Shown in pieces: positions 47,063-58,814 of a stretch of DNA of 64,000 nucleotides. The stretch is from Deroplatys truncata. Lineage: Eukaryota; Arthropoda; Insecta; Mantodea; Mantidae. The position numbers were made by a program, and so were the translations under genes. Location: contig CM060980.1 of assembly GCA_030765065.1 (NCBI GenBank), forward strand, positions 59,628,364-59,692,363, written 5' to 3'. Each line of letters begins with the position of its first letter. The first letter of the stretch is position 1. The notes beneath the pieces were generated by a model, which was not told where the DNA came from, did not search any database, and saw nothing but the letters and a program-made list of their open reading frames with translations.

Positions 47063-48123
47063 GGGCCGGTTTCACCAAACGCGATTAAAGTCTAGAATAG
47101 TAACTCCAGAGTAACATTAACCCAGTGGTTGTTACTCCCGAGTGGCTTGTATTCGTTTCACCATGCTTGTGTGGAGGTTAAAGTACTCTCGAGTTAGTAC
47201 TCCAATAATTATACCGAAAAATTGCCGATCGCGAAGTTTCTCATAGTTTATGAGCAATGTTTACAGCTTTTTATTCACCATTTTAAGGAATTTATTGCGA
47301 GTAAACGAAAGCTTTTAGAGGTTAAAGCTACGGAGAAAGTAGAAGTACATGCCAATAGCTAATATTTTCAAAAAACCTTTAACTTAAACTTTCGTTATAA
47401 TGAAATTATCCTGTTAACTTATACTTTTTGTGCATTAGATTTACAGAATCCTGTCAGACGAAGGAAAGTGAAAGAGAAGTCCAAATTGGCATTCTTCTGA
47501 AAAAACTCCAACTGCTTTCTGTGGTAGAAGAATTTATAAGTGTGTTAGAGAACAAGAGAACAGATGGTTCAGCTATGCGCCAGAAGAAGGATACATGCAG
47601 AAAAATATAATGCTGGGACACAAAACTGAAGGTAATATAAAGACAGAGTGGAAGCTGCTAAAAGAAGCTGCAAAGAAGGATTTAGCTAATAAAAGAATAG
47701 CTGCAATACGACAGGTGATACATTTGTTTTCTTTTTAATATGCAACATGAATATGTAGTGTAAGCGCTTTTTCTATTCTATAGTCTAATTTTTAGGTGGT
47801 GGACATCCAAAATCCAGATCATAGTGATGATCCAGTGTTCACAAAAGTACTCAGTCCCATTGGTAAAAATTCTCATCTTCAACGCTAGAACTGTCCTCAA
47901 AAACCATTCTCATCAATCCTGCAGCCATTGTAAAATGCTAGCTAGAAGTTACTCTGTACTTTATTCCACAATATTTCGCCGAGTAACATTACTCTCAGAT
48001 TTACTCTCGCATACGCAATTTATACCAGAGTAAGTTGTTGGTGAAACGCTCGAAGGGCTTACTCACGAGTAAACCACGTTTTACTCCAGAATAAAAGTTA
48101 TTCGCGTTTGGTGAAACCGACCC
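47063..48123 (+). mobile_element. Harbinger-like DNA transposon carrying only a Myb-like gene
   Basis: The terminal inverted repeats GGGCCGGTTTCACCAAACGC (47063) and its inverse at the right end (GCGTTTGGTGAAACCGACCC, ending 48123) match over about 22 bp with one change. They are flanked by TA on both sides. Between them is a relic of a Myb/SANT-like gene but no transposase, so it is non-autonomous. Near-palindromic ACTC-n-GAGT motifs cluster inside both ends (for example gtaactccagagtaac, agtactctcgagtta, cttactcacgagtaa). TIR type and the Myb-like passenger suggest the PIF/Harbinger group; the superfamily is inferred. Confidence 0.8.
47445..47890 (+). pseudogene. Myb/SANT-like DNA-binding protein relic (Harbinger accessory type)
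   Basis: Segments read in different frames: RRRKVKEK near 47460; then LSVVEEFISVLENKRTDGSA and RQKKDTCRKI up to 47610; then GNIKTEWKLLKEAAKKDLAN at 47630-47690 leading into KRIAAIRQ. A GTGATA string follows at 47715, and a TTTTTAG acceptor-like site lies at about 47796, after which DPVFTKVLSPI is readable. The ENKRTD...W K LK...AKK pattern resembles the Myb/SANT-like domain proteins (regulatory protein zeste type) that accompany Harbinger transposases and bind their ends. Two frameshifts and an early stop break the gene. The intron-like interval of about 80 bp may be genuine. Confidence 0.65.
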
Positions 48124-48125
48124 TA

Positions 48126-48479
48126 AGAAATACATACTGCACTTGAAAGCATGTTAGATCTTAATGCAAAATTTTGGCTATTGGAGTAATTGAAATTAAT
48201 GAATCATTAGAATATAGGCCTTCCATTATACGTTAAAAATATTTATGCAGGTTAGGTACAATTGGTCTGTAAATATTCTAGAAAACAGCTTTTGTCAGTG
48301 TAGGTATAGGTTATAAAACGGAACGGGACACCTTCCGCGACCTACACAGATCTATTGTGACTAATGCCCTCAGAAGAAGGGGATGAAGTGAAGGAACTAC
48401 AGGAAGCAGCAGAGAGACCACAAAGAGGCGCGAAAGCCCCTAACACTTCCGGGCTCGAAGACTCATTCACTGCTGGAGC
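48126..48479. other. Unassigned spacer
   Basis: A+T-rich to about 48310, then GC-richer. 48330-48480 may belong to the S5 SINE body but cannot be confirmed from one copy. Confidence 0.3.
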
Positions 48480-48782
48480 TGCCTAGAGAGGGAGATGCAC
48501 GATCCATCGAACAAGCAGCCCTCTAGTGTTCATAGGGAGTACTCTTTCCTTGAGCAAGCATCCGCGCCATCTGTCCAGCACAGCCATGCACCACGAAACC
48601 TAGAAGCACACCTGGAAGATAGATGGAAACGGAATGAAAGGGAAACTATGCAAAGGAAATCGTGGGAAATGAGAACCACTCCAGCATTCGTCTACCGACT
48701 AGGAAAACCATGACAAATCCAAGGTTGACGGGAATCGAACTCCGAACCTCCCGAATGCGAGCCGCACACGCTACCGCGAAGA
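48480..48782 (-). repeat. S5 SINE (tRNA-derived)
   Basis: On the minus strand, cgcggtagcgtgtgcggctc (A-box region) and ggagttcgattcccgtcaac (B box), then a non-tRNA body with ggatttgtcatggttttcc and ctcatttcccacgatttcc. The 3' limit is uncertain. ORFs through it are by-products of the GC-rich body. Confidence 0.65.
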
Positions 48783-49490
48783 CATCTCTCTTGGTGATAT
48801 TTGTCAGTAAAGTGATTTCAGTATGGTGTCATAATATGCAACTACGTCAAATGCAAATACCTGATTCGTTACTTTGATGAAGGGGAAGTTTTCTCTACCC
48901 CCTTGGGACTTAAGGATGACATTGAAACAATGCACTTGATATTTTGAGAGATAGCTTTTTTTACTTCCTTTACTAGTTAGGTACTTATAGAAATTAGAGC
49001 AATCACTGTGTTCCACCCAAAAATTCAAACCGGGTTTTCACCGGAAATACACATTTTGCGACCTCCATGAATCCAAAAGAGGAATTTTTAGAAAAAAAGG
49101 TTCATTCTACGTGTGTTTCTGTGTATGACTGTGAACAGCATAACTCAGAAACGAAGAGTCAGTTAAATGCCAAACTTGGTATTTAAGTTCAGCATATTCC
49201 AAGGATGTGACTTCAAGCTTTTTGAGACAATCCTCTCAAACTAAACTAATGTACCTAATGTTTAAGATATTTTCATTAAAAAGGCAACGTATATCTTGAA
49301 TTTTCTTGGGAAGGGAGTTTTACAGAGCTAGTAAAGCGAAAGAGATAGACAACAGTCATTACTCAAAAAATGTGCACGATTTATGTCAAATATTTTTTTT
49401 AGTTAATCATTTTCGAAATATTTCTTAATATTGATTTGAATTTTCAAATACTTACACTTTCTTAAAGGTAAGACATTCTTTTTTACTTTC

Positions 49491-50192
49491 TCTATATATT
49501 CTTTCTGCATATATTAAATACATTTACATTACAAATAAAATGCATATCCCGAATTTTCTGGGAATAACCCTTGAAGTCCTCTTCATTCGGAAGAAATGTT
49601 GTATAATCTTGTATAACTGGTAAACGTTAAGCGAATAGACGGAAATGTAGATCTCTGTAAAACACACAAATTGTTTTAATTATGTTTTTGTAGCATAAGC
49701 CATTTGTGGTATGTCCATCATTAATAGTTCAAATTGTTCAATAATTTTGTCAATCTTTTCGAGTCCTTTCGATATTCAGTAATTCCTCGAATTGTACGCA
49801 AAGAGCATGCAATTTTAAGGCCAGTACATAGCGTCCAGTTCTTAAACATTTCACTATTACTATTCCCTTCATATCTGTAACAAAATGTGTAATGCAGCTA
49901 TTTCCAAAAGTTTTATCCCAACTAAAGTGAAGAAGATAGGGGAAAAAACTGTCGCAAGAATAATTTAATACCCACTAATAAGCACTAGAACAAAGGTGGC
50001 GAAAACGGCTTCCTTCCGCGAGTCACCAAATATGCGACACGCACTGCATCACTCAGCAGCATGTGAAAAACAAAGGGACGTGGCAGAGAGGGAACGTCGC
50101 CTACGAGTCAAAATGACTTTCGAATCGCGTTTTCGCCACCTCTGCGCTAGAGGATATAGAAGTCATGTGAAAATGTAACACATCGGATTTTT
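49491..50192 (-). repeat. Family H (subfamily B), nested insertion with a 3' deletion
   Basis: Starts actttctctatatattct, then jumps directly to tattaaatacatttacatt, so the CA block and most of the 3' third are deleted. The 5' end is intact (agaagtcatgtgaaaatgta, acacatcgg, T-run). It contains a small MITE at 49990-50146. Confidence 0.8.
49985..50151. mobile_element. 157-bp MITE with 5-bp target duplication
   Basis: Inverted ends ACAAAGGTGGCGAAAACG (49990) and CGTTTTCGCCACCTCTGCG (to 50146) share a perfect 14-bp core, AGGTGGCGAAAACG. They are flanked by CTAGA at 49985-49989 and 50147-50151. Removing the insert restores the family H text ataagca-ctagaggatatag, which lines up with ataagcgatagagggtagag in other copies. 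No coding capacity. Confidence 0.8.
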
Positions 50193-50427
50193 TTCTTTTG
50201 TTTTTTCTGTCGTCGTGTAAAGAGCATGGAATTTCAAAAGCATCAGATAGCGACACAGTTTAAAACTGACTATCGCTTTACCTATTATACTGTACAACGA
50301 AATATGTAGATGTGGACGGAAAGTCCATCTGTATTAACAAGAATTAACTAGAATAATAAGCTCATGTACAAATAGTTTATAGAAGTGTGAGTAGAAAAAA
50401 TTACTTTGTGCAACACATTAGTTTTTA

Positions 50428-51183
50428 CTTTCTCTACTACTTATAGTAAGTAGGGGAAGTATTGCATTCCAACCAAAAATTCGATACCGAGATTTCACGG
50501 GAAATATATGTTTTGATGCTCCCTGAATCCAAAAAAAGCATTTTTGGAAACATGTCCGTGTGTGTGAGTGTGTATGTATGTGTCTGTGAACAGCATAACT
50601 CAGAAATGAACAGTCGGATAAACACCAAACTTGATATTTAGGTTCAGTATCTTCCAGAGATGCGACACGAAGCTTTTCAAGAAAATCCCCCACCCCAGAT
50701 TACCCTTTATATGGAGCTTTCTCGAAAATTTTAATTTTCTCAAAAATGACTCTAACGATTTTGATTAAAAGATCATATATTTAAGATACTTTCATGACAA
50801 ATAAAATGTATATCTTGAATTTTCTGGGAATGTCTCCAGAAGTATTCTTCATTGTGAACGACTGGTAAACTGGTAAACCATAAGAGATAGACAAAATTTT
50901 ACTACACAAGAAATGTAGATTGCATTAAAATACACAATTTATTTTATATACTTTTTTTTTTGTTGAGTGAACCATTCTCGAGATATTGCTTAAATTTTCC
51001 AATACTACAGCTCTTAAAATATTTGACTATCGCTTAAAACCTTGCATCTACAAGATAATTAGCAATAAGAGTAACATCTCGATATCTCGATTAACATGAA
51101 GCATATGGAGAATAAGCGTTTGTAAAAATAGTTTGTTCAACAGTAGAGAAAGTCATGTGAGTGTAACACCTCAGTTTTTTTAA
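50428..51183 (-). repeat. Family H (subfamily A), tandem to the previous copy
   Basis: Begins actttctctactacttatag directly after the T-run that ends the preceding minus-strand copy. Ends agtagagaaagtcatgtgag, tgtaacacctcag and a T-run. A deletion removes about 70 bp near 50990-51010. Confidence 0.9.
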
Positions 51184-52502
51184 CATTAAGCTAGTTAGCA
51201 GTTTTAAAAACTGAATAACCGGTATAATATGTGATGTGACAACAGGTACTTTGTATGTCAATTATTAATTTTATCTTGTGTTATATATTTTCTCGTGAAC
51301 GCCCCATTAGTGTTTTCCCCAAATTTTCTCTAGTCTCAAAAAGGAAGAAACAAAACGATTAGGCAGCCCAGCGGCAACAAGCACTTCCAATTGTCCAGCA
51401 GCTCGTCGGCCGAGCTGTTCCTCTTCCTTTCTCTATCGCTCCCCCGTCCCTTATTCCTCTTTCTGCTCCTCATCCCTTTCTCTCCACATAACCACTATAC
51501 TAGTATCCCGCCAAAAAATGTAAATTGATGATTTCATTACGCAGAATAATTCGCTATGCGGATCACATATACCGGATAGAGAATACAGAAAAATAAAAAG
51601 CATACACAACACGGTGTTGACAGCCATACTTACCAACGCCAGAGAATGTGTTTTTCGTACCTTTAACCCTGTACTTAGTTTCACGTATGTGTGTGAGGGG
51701 TTAGAGCGGATCCTTGTGTGCTAGATAATGACTTAATTAATTTTGACGAATAGCTGTGCATGGTTGCTCACCAAGTAATGTGTAATGGGGGTTGGATTAT
51801 GAACCCTTGTCGTGGATGTATTCCTCTCTTTTCATGCAACCTCTCTACCTCCCCCTTACCACCCTCTTTCGGGCACCCCCATACCCACTTTTTTTCGTCT
51901 CGTTGCAGTAATAGGACAGTCGCATTAATGTCAAAGAAAAATGTGATTGGGGAAGAGGTGGGCACAGTGTGAATGTAATGCAACATACTACCTCACCCCA
52001 AACATCCTTTCCCTGAAAAAAAACATAACATCGCTGCAAACAAGGACAGAGTTCTGTGCTGAGGCTGTAGATGAGATATCTGATCTATTTTATTCTACTA
52101 CTTTGAGATTGATCTTGAACCCTATTGTTTATTCATGGATGCCCATTTGTTTCACAATTTTGGTTCGATTCATTTTAGCTTTTAGTATAGTAATCAGGGT
52201 TTAATTTGTAATATAAGGACCAAACTTCATTAATATTTTAAATTAGTAACAGATACAGCAATTGATTATTATATGTTTTACTGTTTTGAAAAATTGCTCC
52301 ACTCATACTACCATTTGATAACTCAGTTATTTAATACTATATTATTAAACTGTAGAGATACATTTTTAATTATCCTACTAGTTTGAGAGGAAATAAAAAT
52401 TAAATAGGAGACAGGAGTTTTTTGCTTAAAATTTAACAAATACGAATATTATTGTTCATTAACGTCACAACTAAGCATTAATAATACTTCATCTCATTCA
52501 TT
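51184..52502. other. Unassigned region
   Basis: A pyrimidine-rich stretch at 51405-51485, then mixed sequence. ORFs at 51451-51684 (-), 51760-51972 (+), 51768-51986 (-) and 51947-52204 (+) overlap each other and have no recognised motifs. Confidence 0.3.
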
Positions 52503-53873
52503 TTTACTTTCTTTAACACATACTTATTATAAGTAGAGGAAGTATTGAATTGTTCCCAAACATTCGCTGTCAAGATGCGTGTTTTGAGGTTCCTGAAACC
52601 CCACCCAAAGGCATTTTTAGGATGTGTGTCTGTCTTTCTGTATGTCTATGAACAGTATAACTCAAAAACGTCATATTTAAGTTCAGGGCCTTCCAAGGAA
52701 GATTCCAAAGAAAATATCCCACCTCTCTTTAATAAATACCCCACCCCATACTACCCTTTACGCGGAAAAGTTTTCGTTACTTCTGATTCTCTGAAAATTG
52801 GCTGTAACAATTATGGTTATAACAATATATTAAAGCTATTTACATCACAAAATCTATTATTTGAAATCTCTGGGAATAGCCTGCGAAGTTCTATTCATTC
52901 TGAATGGTTTTTGTATAATTTGTAAACCGTAAGAGATAGACAAACTTTACTGCACAATAAAATTCAGATCTTGTTAAAGCACACAATTTATGTAAAATGA
53001 AGTCTTTTGTAGCATTGGGCATTTTCGAGATGTTCTTTGTTTCAGCTCAAATTTTAAAATATTTTATGCCTTTCACAAGTCTAAATTTCTATACTTTTCT
53101 TTCTCTCGTTCCTTTCTTTTTCTTGTTCATGTTAAGAGAACAGAATTTCAAAGCCATCGAAGTGACCGGCTTTGAAAGCGCTTGAATGTCGCTTTAGCAT
53201 ATTGCTGGGGTGAAGGCCGAAAAGGTTACCAGAAAATGATTGATTTAGGTCACCCCAACAAGCACATGGGAGTGCAACTCGCTGGCAGCAAAAAGTCCGG
53301 GACCTTGCTGTGTAAATTTAAGAGGAAGGAATGGGATTTATATTACATTAAAAGATTACGTAACACACATTACCTCCGATTTAATCTCAAAAACGTTTGA
53401 CTTTTCTAATAGTTAACAAAGGAAGCAGGATGAAGGGAGATGCCACAGACAATAGACCGGCCAGACACGACTGGTTTCAACGTCCATTTACTCTCGAGTG
53501 ACGCTAACTTGCCCCCACCAACCGTGCCTAGCCAGAGCCAGACAGGGCTGACGTCATACAAGATAATTTCAAACAGATCTTTCCCTTTGGAGTGGTCCGC
53601 GCCAAAATGAAAGACCGTCAAACTGAAATATAACTAAAGAGCTCCAATAATGCTACGACTGGTAGCAACAATACAACACAACAGTTCGTCTGGTAATGAC
53701 AATAACATTAATATGCCTCAATATTGTATTCTTCTTAATACCTAGCGAAATGAGTAAATGGTAATGAAGGTTTATCTGTATTAAGAAGAAGTAGAAGAAC
53801 AAGTTTTGTAAGAATAGTTTGTAGAAGAGTGAGTAGAGACATTCATGTGAATGCAATAAATCAGATTTTTACT
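52503..53873 (-). repeat. Family H element split by an unrelated insert
   Basis: 52503-53203 contains the 3' end (actttctttaacacatactt with ataagtagaggaag) through to tgtcgctttagcatatt. 53714-53873 contains the rest (ctcaatattgtattcttctt to gacattcatgtgaatgcaat + aaatcag). The 510 bp between are not family H. Confidence 0.75.
53204..53713. other. Unidentified insert inside a family H element
   Basis: About 510 bp, GC-richer than its host. It has a plus-strand ORF of 72 codons at 53182-53400 that starts in the host and so is probably fortuitous. No terminal inverted repeats, tRNA boxes or clear target duplication were found. Confidence 0.5.
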
Positions 53874-54722
53874 TTCTCTATCGCGTACAGGTAGAGAAGG
53901 TATTGCATTCCACCCAAAAATTGGATATCGAGATTTCACCGGAAATACATGTTTTGTGGCCTCCTGAATCCAAAAATGGTATTTTTAGAAAAAGGTCCGT
54001 GTATGCGTGTCTGTGAACAACGAAAAGTCTAATAAACACTAAACTTGATAATTAGGTTCAGTGCTTCCAAAGATATGAGAATAAGATTTTAAAGAAAATC
54101 CACCCACCCCAAACTAACATTTACCTGGAAAAGTTAGATTTTTGCAAAAATAACTCCAACGATTTTGATTAATGTACCATATGTTTAAGATATTTTCATG
54201 ACAAATTGAATGTATATTTTGATTTTCTGGAAATGTCCTCAAAAGTCATCTTCATTTTGAAAATGACTTTTGCATAACTAATAAACCGTAAGAGATAGGC
54301 AAAATTTACTACACAAAAACTGTAGATCTTGTTAAAACACTCAATTTATATCCTATACACTTTTTTGTCGAGTGAACCATTTCCGAGATATTCCTTGTTA
54401 TTTGTTTGAATTTTCCAATTCTCATACTTTTCTCAAAGTATGTTATTTTTTCAAAGTATGTATTCGTTATTTTTTTCCTTTTTTTTAATGCCCTGGACAT
54501 AAAAAGATAATCAAATGCTACCCATAACAACCAGTTCTTAAAATATTTGGCCATCAGTAAAGCCTACTGTATTCCAAAACTCCCCTTACACCTACAAGAA
54601 AATTAGCACAATAAGATAATTTCTGCAAATGTTTATCTCGATTAAGAGGAAGTAGATGGGGGAATAAGCGATGGTAAAACTAGTTTGTACAAGAGTAGAT
54701 TAACTCCTCTGTTATTTTTTTG
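53874..54722 (-). repeat. Family H element, tandem to the previous copy
   Basis: actttctctatcgcgtacag starts immediately after the previous copy's aaatcag and T-run. The 5' end is diverged (gagtagattaactcctctg). Confidence 0.85.
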
Positions 54723-54829
54723 TGTTGTTACTAGCAAGGAAGTATACAAAATTTCATTGATTTACACTGAAAACCACATCGTATGGAACAATTTGAAAAT
54801 CACAAATTAAAACAAATGAAAGCCTGAGA

Positions 54830-55110
54830 AAAAAATCTGATTATTACGTTCAATTGACTTTCGCTACCCTGTATCACTTATTAGTGGATAAACAGATTAT
54901 TCTTAAGAAAGTTTATTTTCCTATCTACTTCATTTCAATCAAGATAAACCTTTCTGGAAATAGCTGCTTTACACATTTCGTTATAGATACAAAGGTAACA
55001 GCTATAGTCAAAGGTTTAAGAACTGGACGCTATGTACTGGCCCTAAAATTCACTGCTCTTTGCGGGCAACCGCGAGAAGCAACTGAATATCGAAAGGTCT
55101 TTTACAACGT
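54830..55110 (+). repeat. Family H (subfamily B), 5' third only
   Basis: aaatctgattattacgttca and actttcgctaccctgtatca start the element. It stops after gaagcaactgaatatcgaaa. The 148-codon ORF at 54854-55300 simply reads through this fragment into A+T-rich flank. Confidence 0.75.
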
Positions 55111-55983
55111 TTTCGCTTTGTTGTGTGCTTGCGTTGCTGGCGTTCTTCACTTCTTTCTGCTATTATTTAAAACATATTTTACATATATTTATTTAAATGA
55201 CTCCTGTTACTATATTTTCGTTTTTTGCTTCAAATTTGGTTTCAAAATATATTTCCCTATATATCGAAATGAATTCAATAAAGTTACAAATAAATTTTAA
55301 TTAGTTTTGTAGCTTTCCTCTAATTCTTCTGATGACGCGATTTTACATAAATTTCATGTTTATATTTCCTTCGCATTCTTGTTATTTCTTTTATATTTTT
55401 GTTTCCTTATTTCTTATAGATAATTTATTTGATTTCTATCATGCTTCTAATTTTAACGGAATTAAATAATTCGCGTTATAAATATTTATTTTTAAGGACT
55501 TTGTTTGAGGTAAATAAGTTTTTCGCTAATAGCTGTTTATCAGCATCTTGTAATAATGAAATGTTTTTGCGGTGAAATTTTATTGCAATTTTGCTTAAAT
55601 TATGATCCGTGATTTGTTAATGGTGAATTAAAAAAATGATTCCGTTTTTTTTGGTGTAAATTAAATAAGGATTAACTAATTAAATACTCTCTAAGCGACT
55701 CAATTTAAAATGAATACAAAGGTTAACTGATATAAGCTGTTACAAAATAGTAGGTATTTCTTAAAACAACAATCACATTGTTTATATTTTGCTTAAGAAA
55801 TGTTACTTAAAATTTGAGCCAGAAGTATCTAGTGGTTCAGTGCAAGGGGCAAGTTGATAAAACTGAACATCTACGTCTATAAGTTAATTATTTGTTCAAC
55901 TTCTACATAATGACTGTTACCGAACCAAATAATAACTGTCAATCATACCTGCCAGAGTCTAATGAGGTAGAGAATAAACATAA
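55111..55983. other. No recognised feature
   Basis: Very A+T-rich spacer. Confidence 0.3.
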
Positions 55984-56856
55984 TTAAAAAAATCTGATGT
56001 GTTACACTCACATGACTTTCTCTACCCTTGTACAAACTATTTTTACAAACGCTTATTCTCCATATGCTTCATGTTAAACGAGATGTTAATCTTATTGCTA
56101 ATTTTCTTGTAGGTACAAGGGGAATATGGTAGACTTTAAGCGACAGTCAAATCTTTTAAGACCTGGTTGCTAAGTGGCGCATTCCATTCTCTTTGCATGT
56201 CCAGTACGTAAAAAAATGAATAACGAATTCCCATTTGAGAAAAAGTATTGGAAAATTTGAGGGAATAACAAGCAATATCTCGAAAATGGTTCACTCAAAA
56301 AAAAATGTATACGACATAAATTGTGTATTTTAACGCGATCTACATTTTTTGTGTAGTAAAATTTTGTCTATCTCTTATGGTTTACCAGTTAAGCAAAAGT
56401 CATTCATAATGAAGAATACTTTTGGAGACATTTCCAGAAAATTCGAGATATACATTTCATTTGTCATGAAAATATCTTAAACATATGATATTTTAATCAA
56501 AATCGTTAGAGCCATTTTTGAGAAAATTTAACATTTTCGAAAAATGTTCCATGTAAAGGATAATCTATGGTGGGGGGATTTTCTTGAAAACCTTCGTGTC
56601 TCATCTCTGGAAGATACTGAACCTAAATATCAACTTTGGTGTTTATCCGACTGTTCGTTTCTGAGTTATGCTGTTCACAGACAGACACACAGAGAGACAG
56701 ACAGACACACAGACACACACACGGACATGTTTCCAAAAATGCTTTTTTTTGGATTCAGGGGGTCTCAAAACATGTATTTCCGGTGAAGTCTCGGTATCGA
56801 ATTTTTGGGTGGAACAATACTTCCCCTACTTACTATACTTAGTAGAGAAAGTAAAA
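55984..56856 (+). repeat. Family H (subfamily A), complete
   Basis: Runs from an A-run and atctgatgtgttacactc to ttactatacttagtagagaa + agtaaaa. The CAGA/CA tract is at 56677-56723. Confidence 0.95.
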
Positions 56857-56911
56857 ATGCCTACCCATAGAAACCGCTATCCCTAGAGCGCAGAGGTAAG
56901 TCGACCCATTT

Positions 56912-57835
56912 TTAATTTCTCTACTACGTACTTACGGAAGTAGAGGAAGTATTATATTCTACTCAAAAATTCGATGTGAGATTTCACTGGAAATAGAGTT
57001 TTTGAGCCCTCCTGAGTCCGAACAAGGAATTTTTAGAAAAAGTCCGCGCGCGCGCGCGCGTGTGTGTCTATCTAAATCTGTGTGTGTGCGTGTTTGTGTG
57101 TCTTAGTATGCGTCTGTGAACGGCATAGCTCAGTAGCGAAACACTGGATAAACAGTTAAATTGTATTAAAGTTCAGTATCTTCCAAAGATGAACACGAAG
57201 ATTTTAAAAAATATTGCTAATTCCTTTACATGGAAAAATATTAAACATTTTGAATTCTTCAAAAATGGCTCCAGCCATTTTGGCTAAAATGCCATGTATT
57301 TAAGATATTTACATGATACATAAAATGCATATCTTGAAATTTCTACTATAGCCTCTGAAGTACTCTTCATTCCGGAGGAATTTTATATGATTTGTATAAC
57401 GGATCAACCATAACATATGCACAAAAACGTAGTGCATAAAAACTGTAGGCATCTTAAAGAACACAATTAATTTCAAATACATTTTTCTTTGGTATCAGCC
57501 ATATCCGAAATATCCGTTGTTATTGATTATAATTTTTCAGTGTTTCGTCATTTTTAAAATGCTGCCGCTATTCAGTTGTTTCTCGTGATGTCGTGGAAAG
57601 AGTGGTAATTTAAACGAAAGCGTATAGACATAAGAGTAGGGATATCGATTCTACTTTCTGCATCCCCTTGTGTCTACTACAACATGTGTAATGAGGGTAT
57701 TTCTGCAAAGGTTTATTTCGATTAACATAAAGTAGGTAAAAAAGCAAGCTTTCGTAGGAACAGTTTATAGTACCTATGTAAAAATAAACGATAGTGGGTA
57801 GAGAAGGTCATGCAAATGTAGCGGAAACTTTTTCT
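56912..57835 (-). repeat. Family H element
   Basis: Runs from atttctctactacgtactta with ggaagtagaggaagt to agtgggtagagaaggtcatg + caaatgtag. The microsatellite is (CG)n(TG)n at about 57045-57068, unlike the CA-only tracts of other copies. Confidence 0.85.
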
Positions 57836-58814
57836 TTAAATGCTTCATTAGCGCTCGTCGTGTAGGTCAAAGCGAGTGCTGGTGGTAGTGGCAAAATAAG
57901 AAAAGGAATGCCCTTAGTTGATGTAAAATACTGTAATTTGGAAAAATCATGAGTAAAGATTTACTTTTCAGATTAAGTAATATATTTTGTTTTATACTTC
58001 ATGAATAATATACGATTTAGAACTTAGATTCCAAGAACTCCAATGGTCCTGAAGATTGAGGTAAGTCATAAAGTATTAACAAAGAAAGTTCATGTAGAAA
58101 TTCCTTATGCACAGATATTGCTGTTAGACCTTTCCAGGTAAACAGAAGTTGGTTTATTCCATCTTTTGTCTTTTAAGCAAGCCCGTGGATTTTATTCTCA
58201 GCGCATGGAAATATGTCTCCCTTTACATTTCATCACTTAGTCATTATTCAGGGGAATAGCATAATTCTCTTCAGGAACTTGGGTTTCCGAAACCAAAGGC
58301 CACAAAGAACCAAAGAGAAACATCGCCCAGTTTTGTTTCCTCCATCTCCCTATTCTTTTTAGTATGTTTGTCACGTCTCATATGTTTCGACTTGTCCATC
58401 TCTCTACAGGGACATCATGGTTAGATAAACAACTGCGTCGTGATTAAGATATTATATTCCTTTAAAATAAGAGAAGGATCAGAAGAGGGTCTTTCTCGAA
58501 ATGCAAAGCTTGATAAGAACACAAATTTAAACTTTTTTTTTCAGCGCTTACAAGCATTTGATTACGTCGTGATCGAGATTCTTCAAGGCATGTGATGTTA
58601 AACTGCTTCTGAAAGAGTCTAGTAAAATTATAAATTAAATGATTTGAATTATAATATATCCTCTTAAACTGCTTCAATTATTTTACTAGTCTTGATGTTG
58701 TTAAACTTAAAACTCGAATCTATATATAATAAAATTATAATCCATAATTTCAGTTAGTTTCAGGTTTTGATAAATAAATGACACCATTATGTTTAGATAT
58801 CCTTAAGCCAAACT
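57836..58814. other. No recognised feature
   Basis: Mixed A+T-rich sequence; no supported ORF or repeat. Confidence 0.3.

Larger units (their letters stand above)
48958..50427 (-). repeat. Family H, host of a same-strand nested copy
   Basis: The 3' and central part is 48958-49490 (acttcctttactagttaggt to aggtaagacattctttttt). The 5' part is 50193-50427 (ttttctgtcgtcgtgtaaag to aaaattactttgtgcaacac + attag). Together they make one element; each part is missing exactly what the other supplies. Confidence 0.8.

Noticed and set aside
52545..52925. 126-codon plus-strand ORF
   Set aside because: Entirely within family H sequence, antisense to the element.
54854..55300. 148-codon plus-strand ORF
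   Set aside because: Its first half is the 5' third of a family H repeat and the rest is A+T-rich flank; no domain or splice context.
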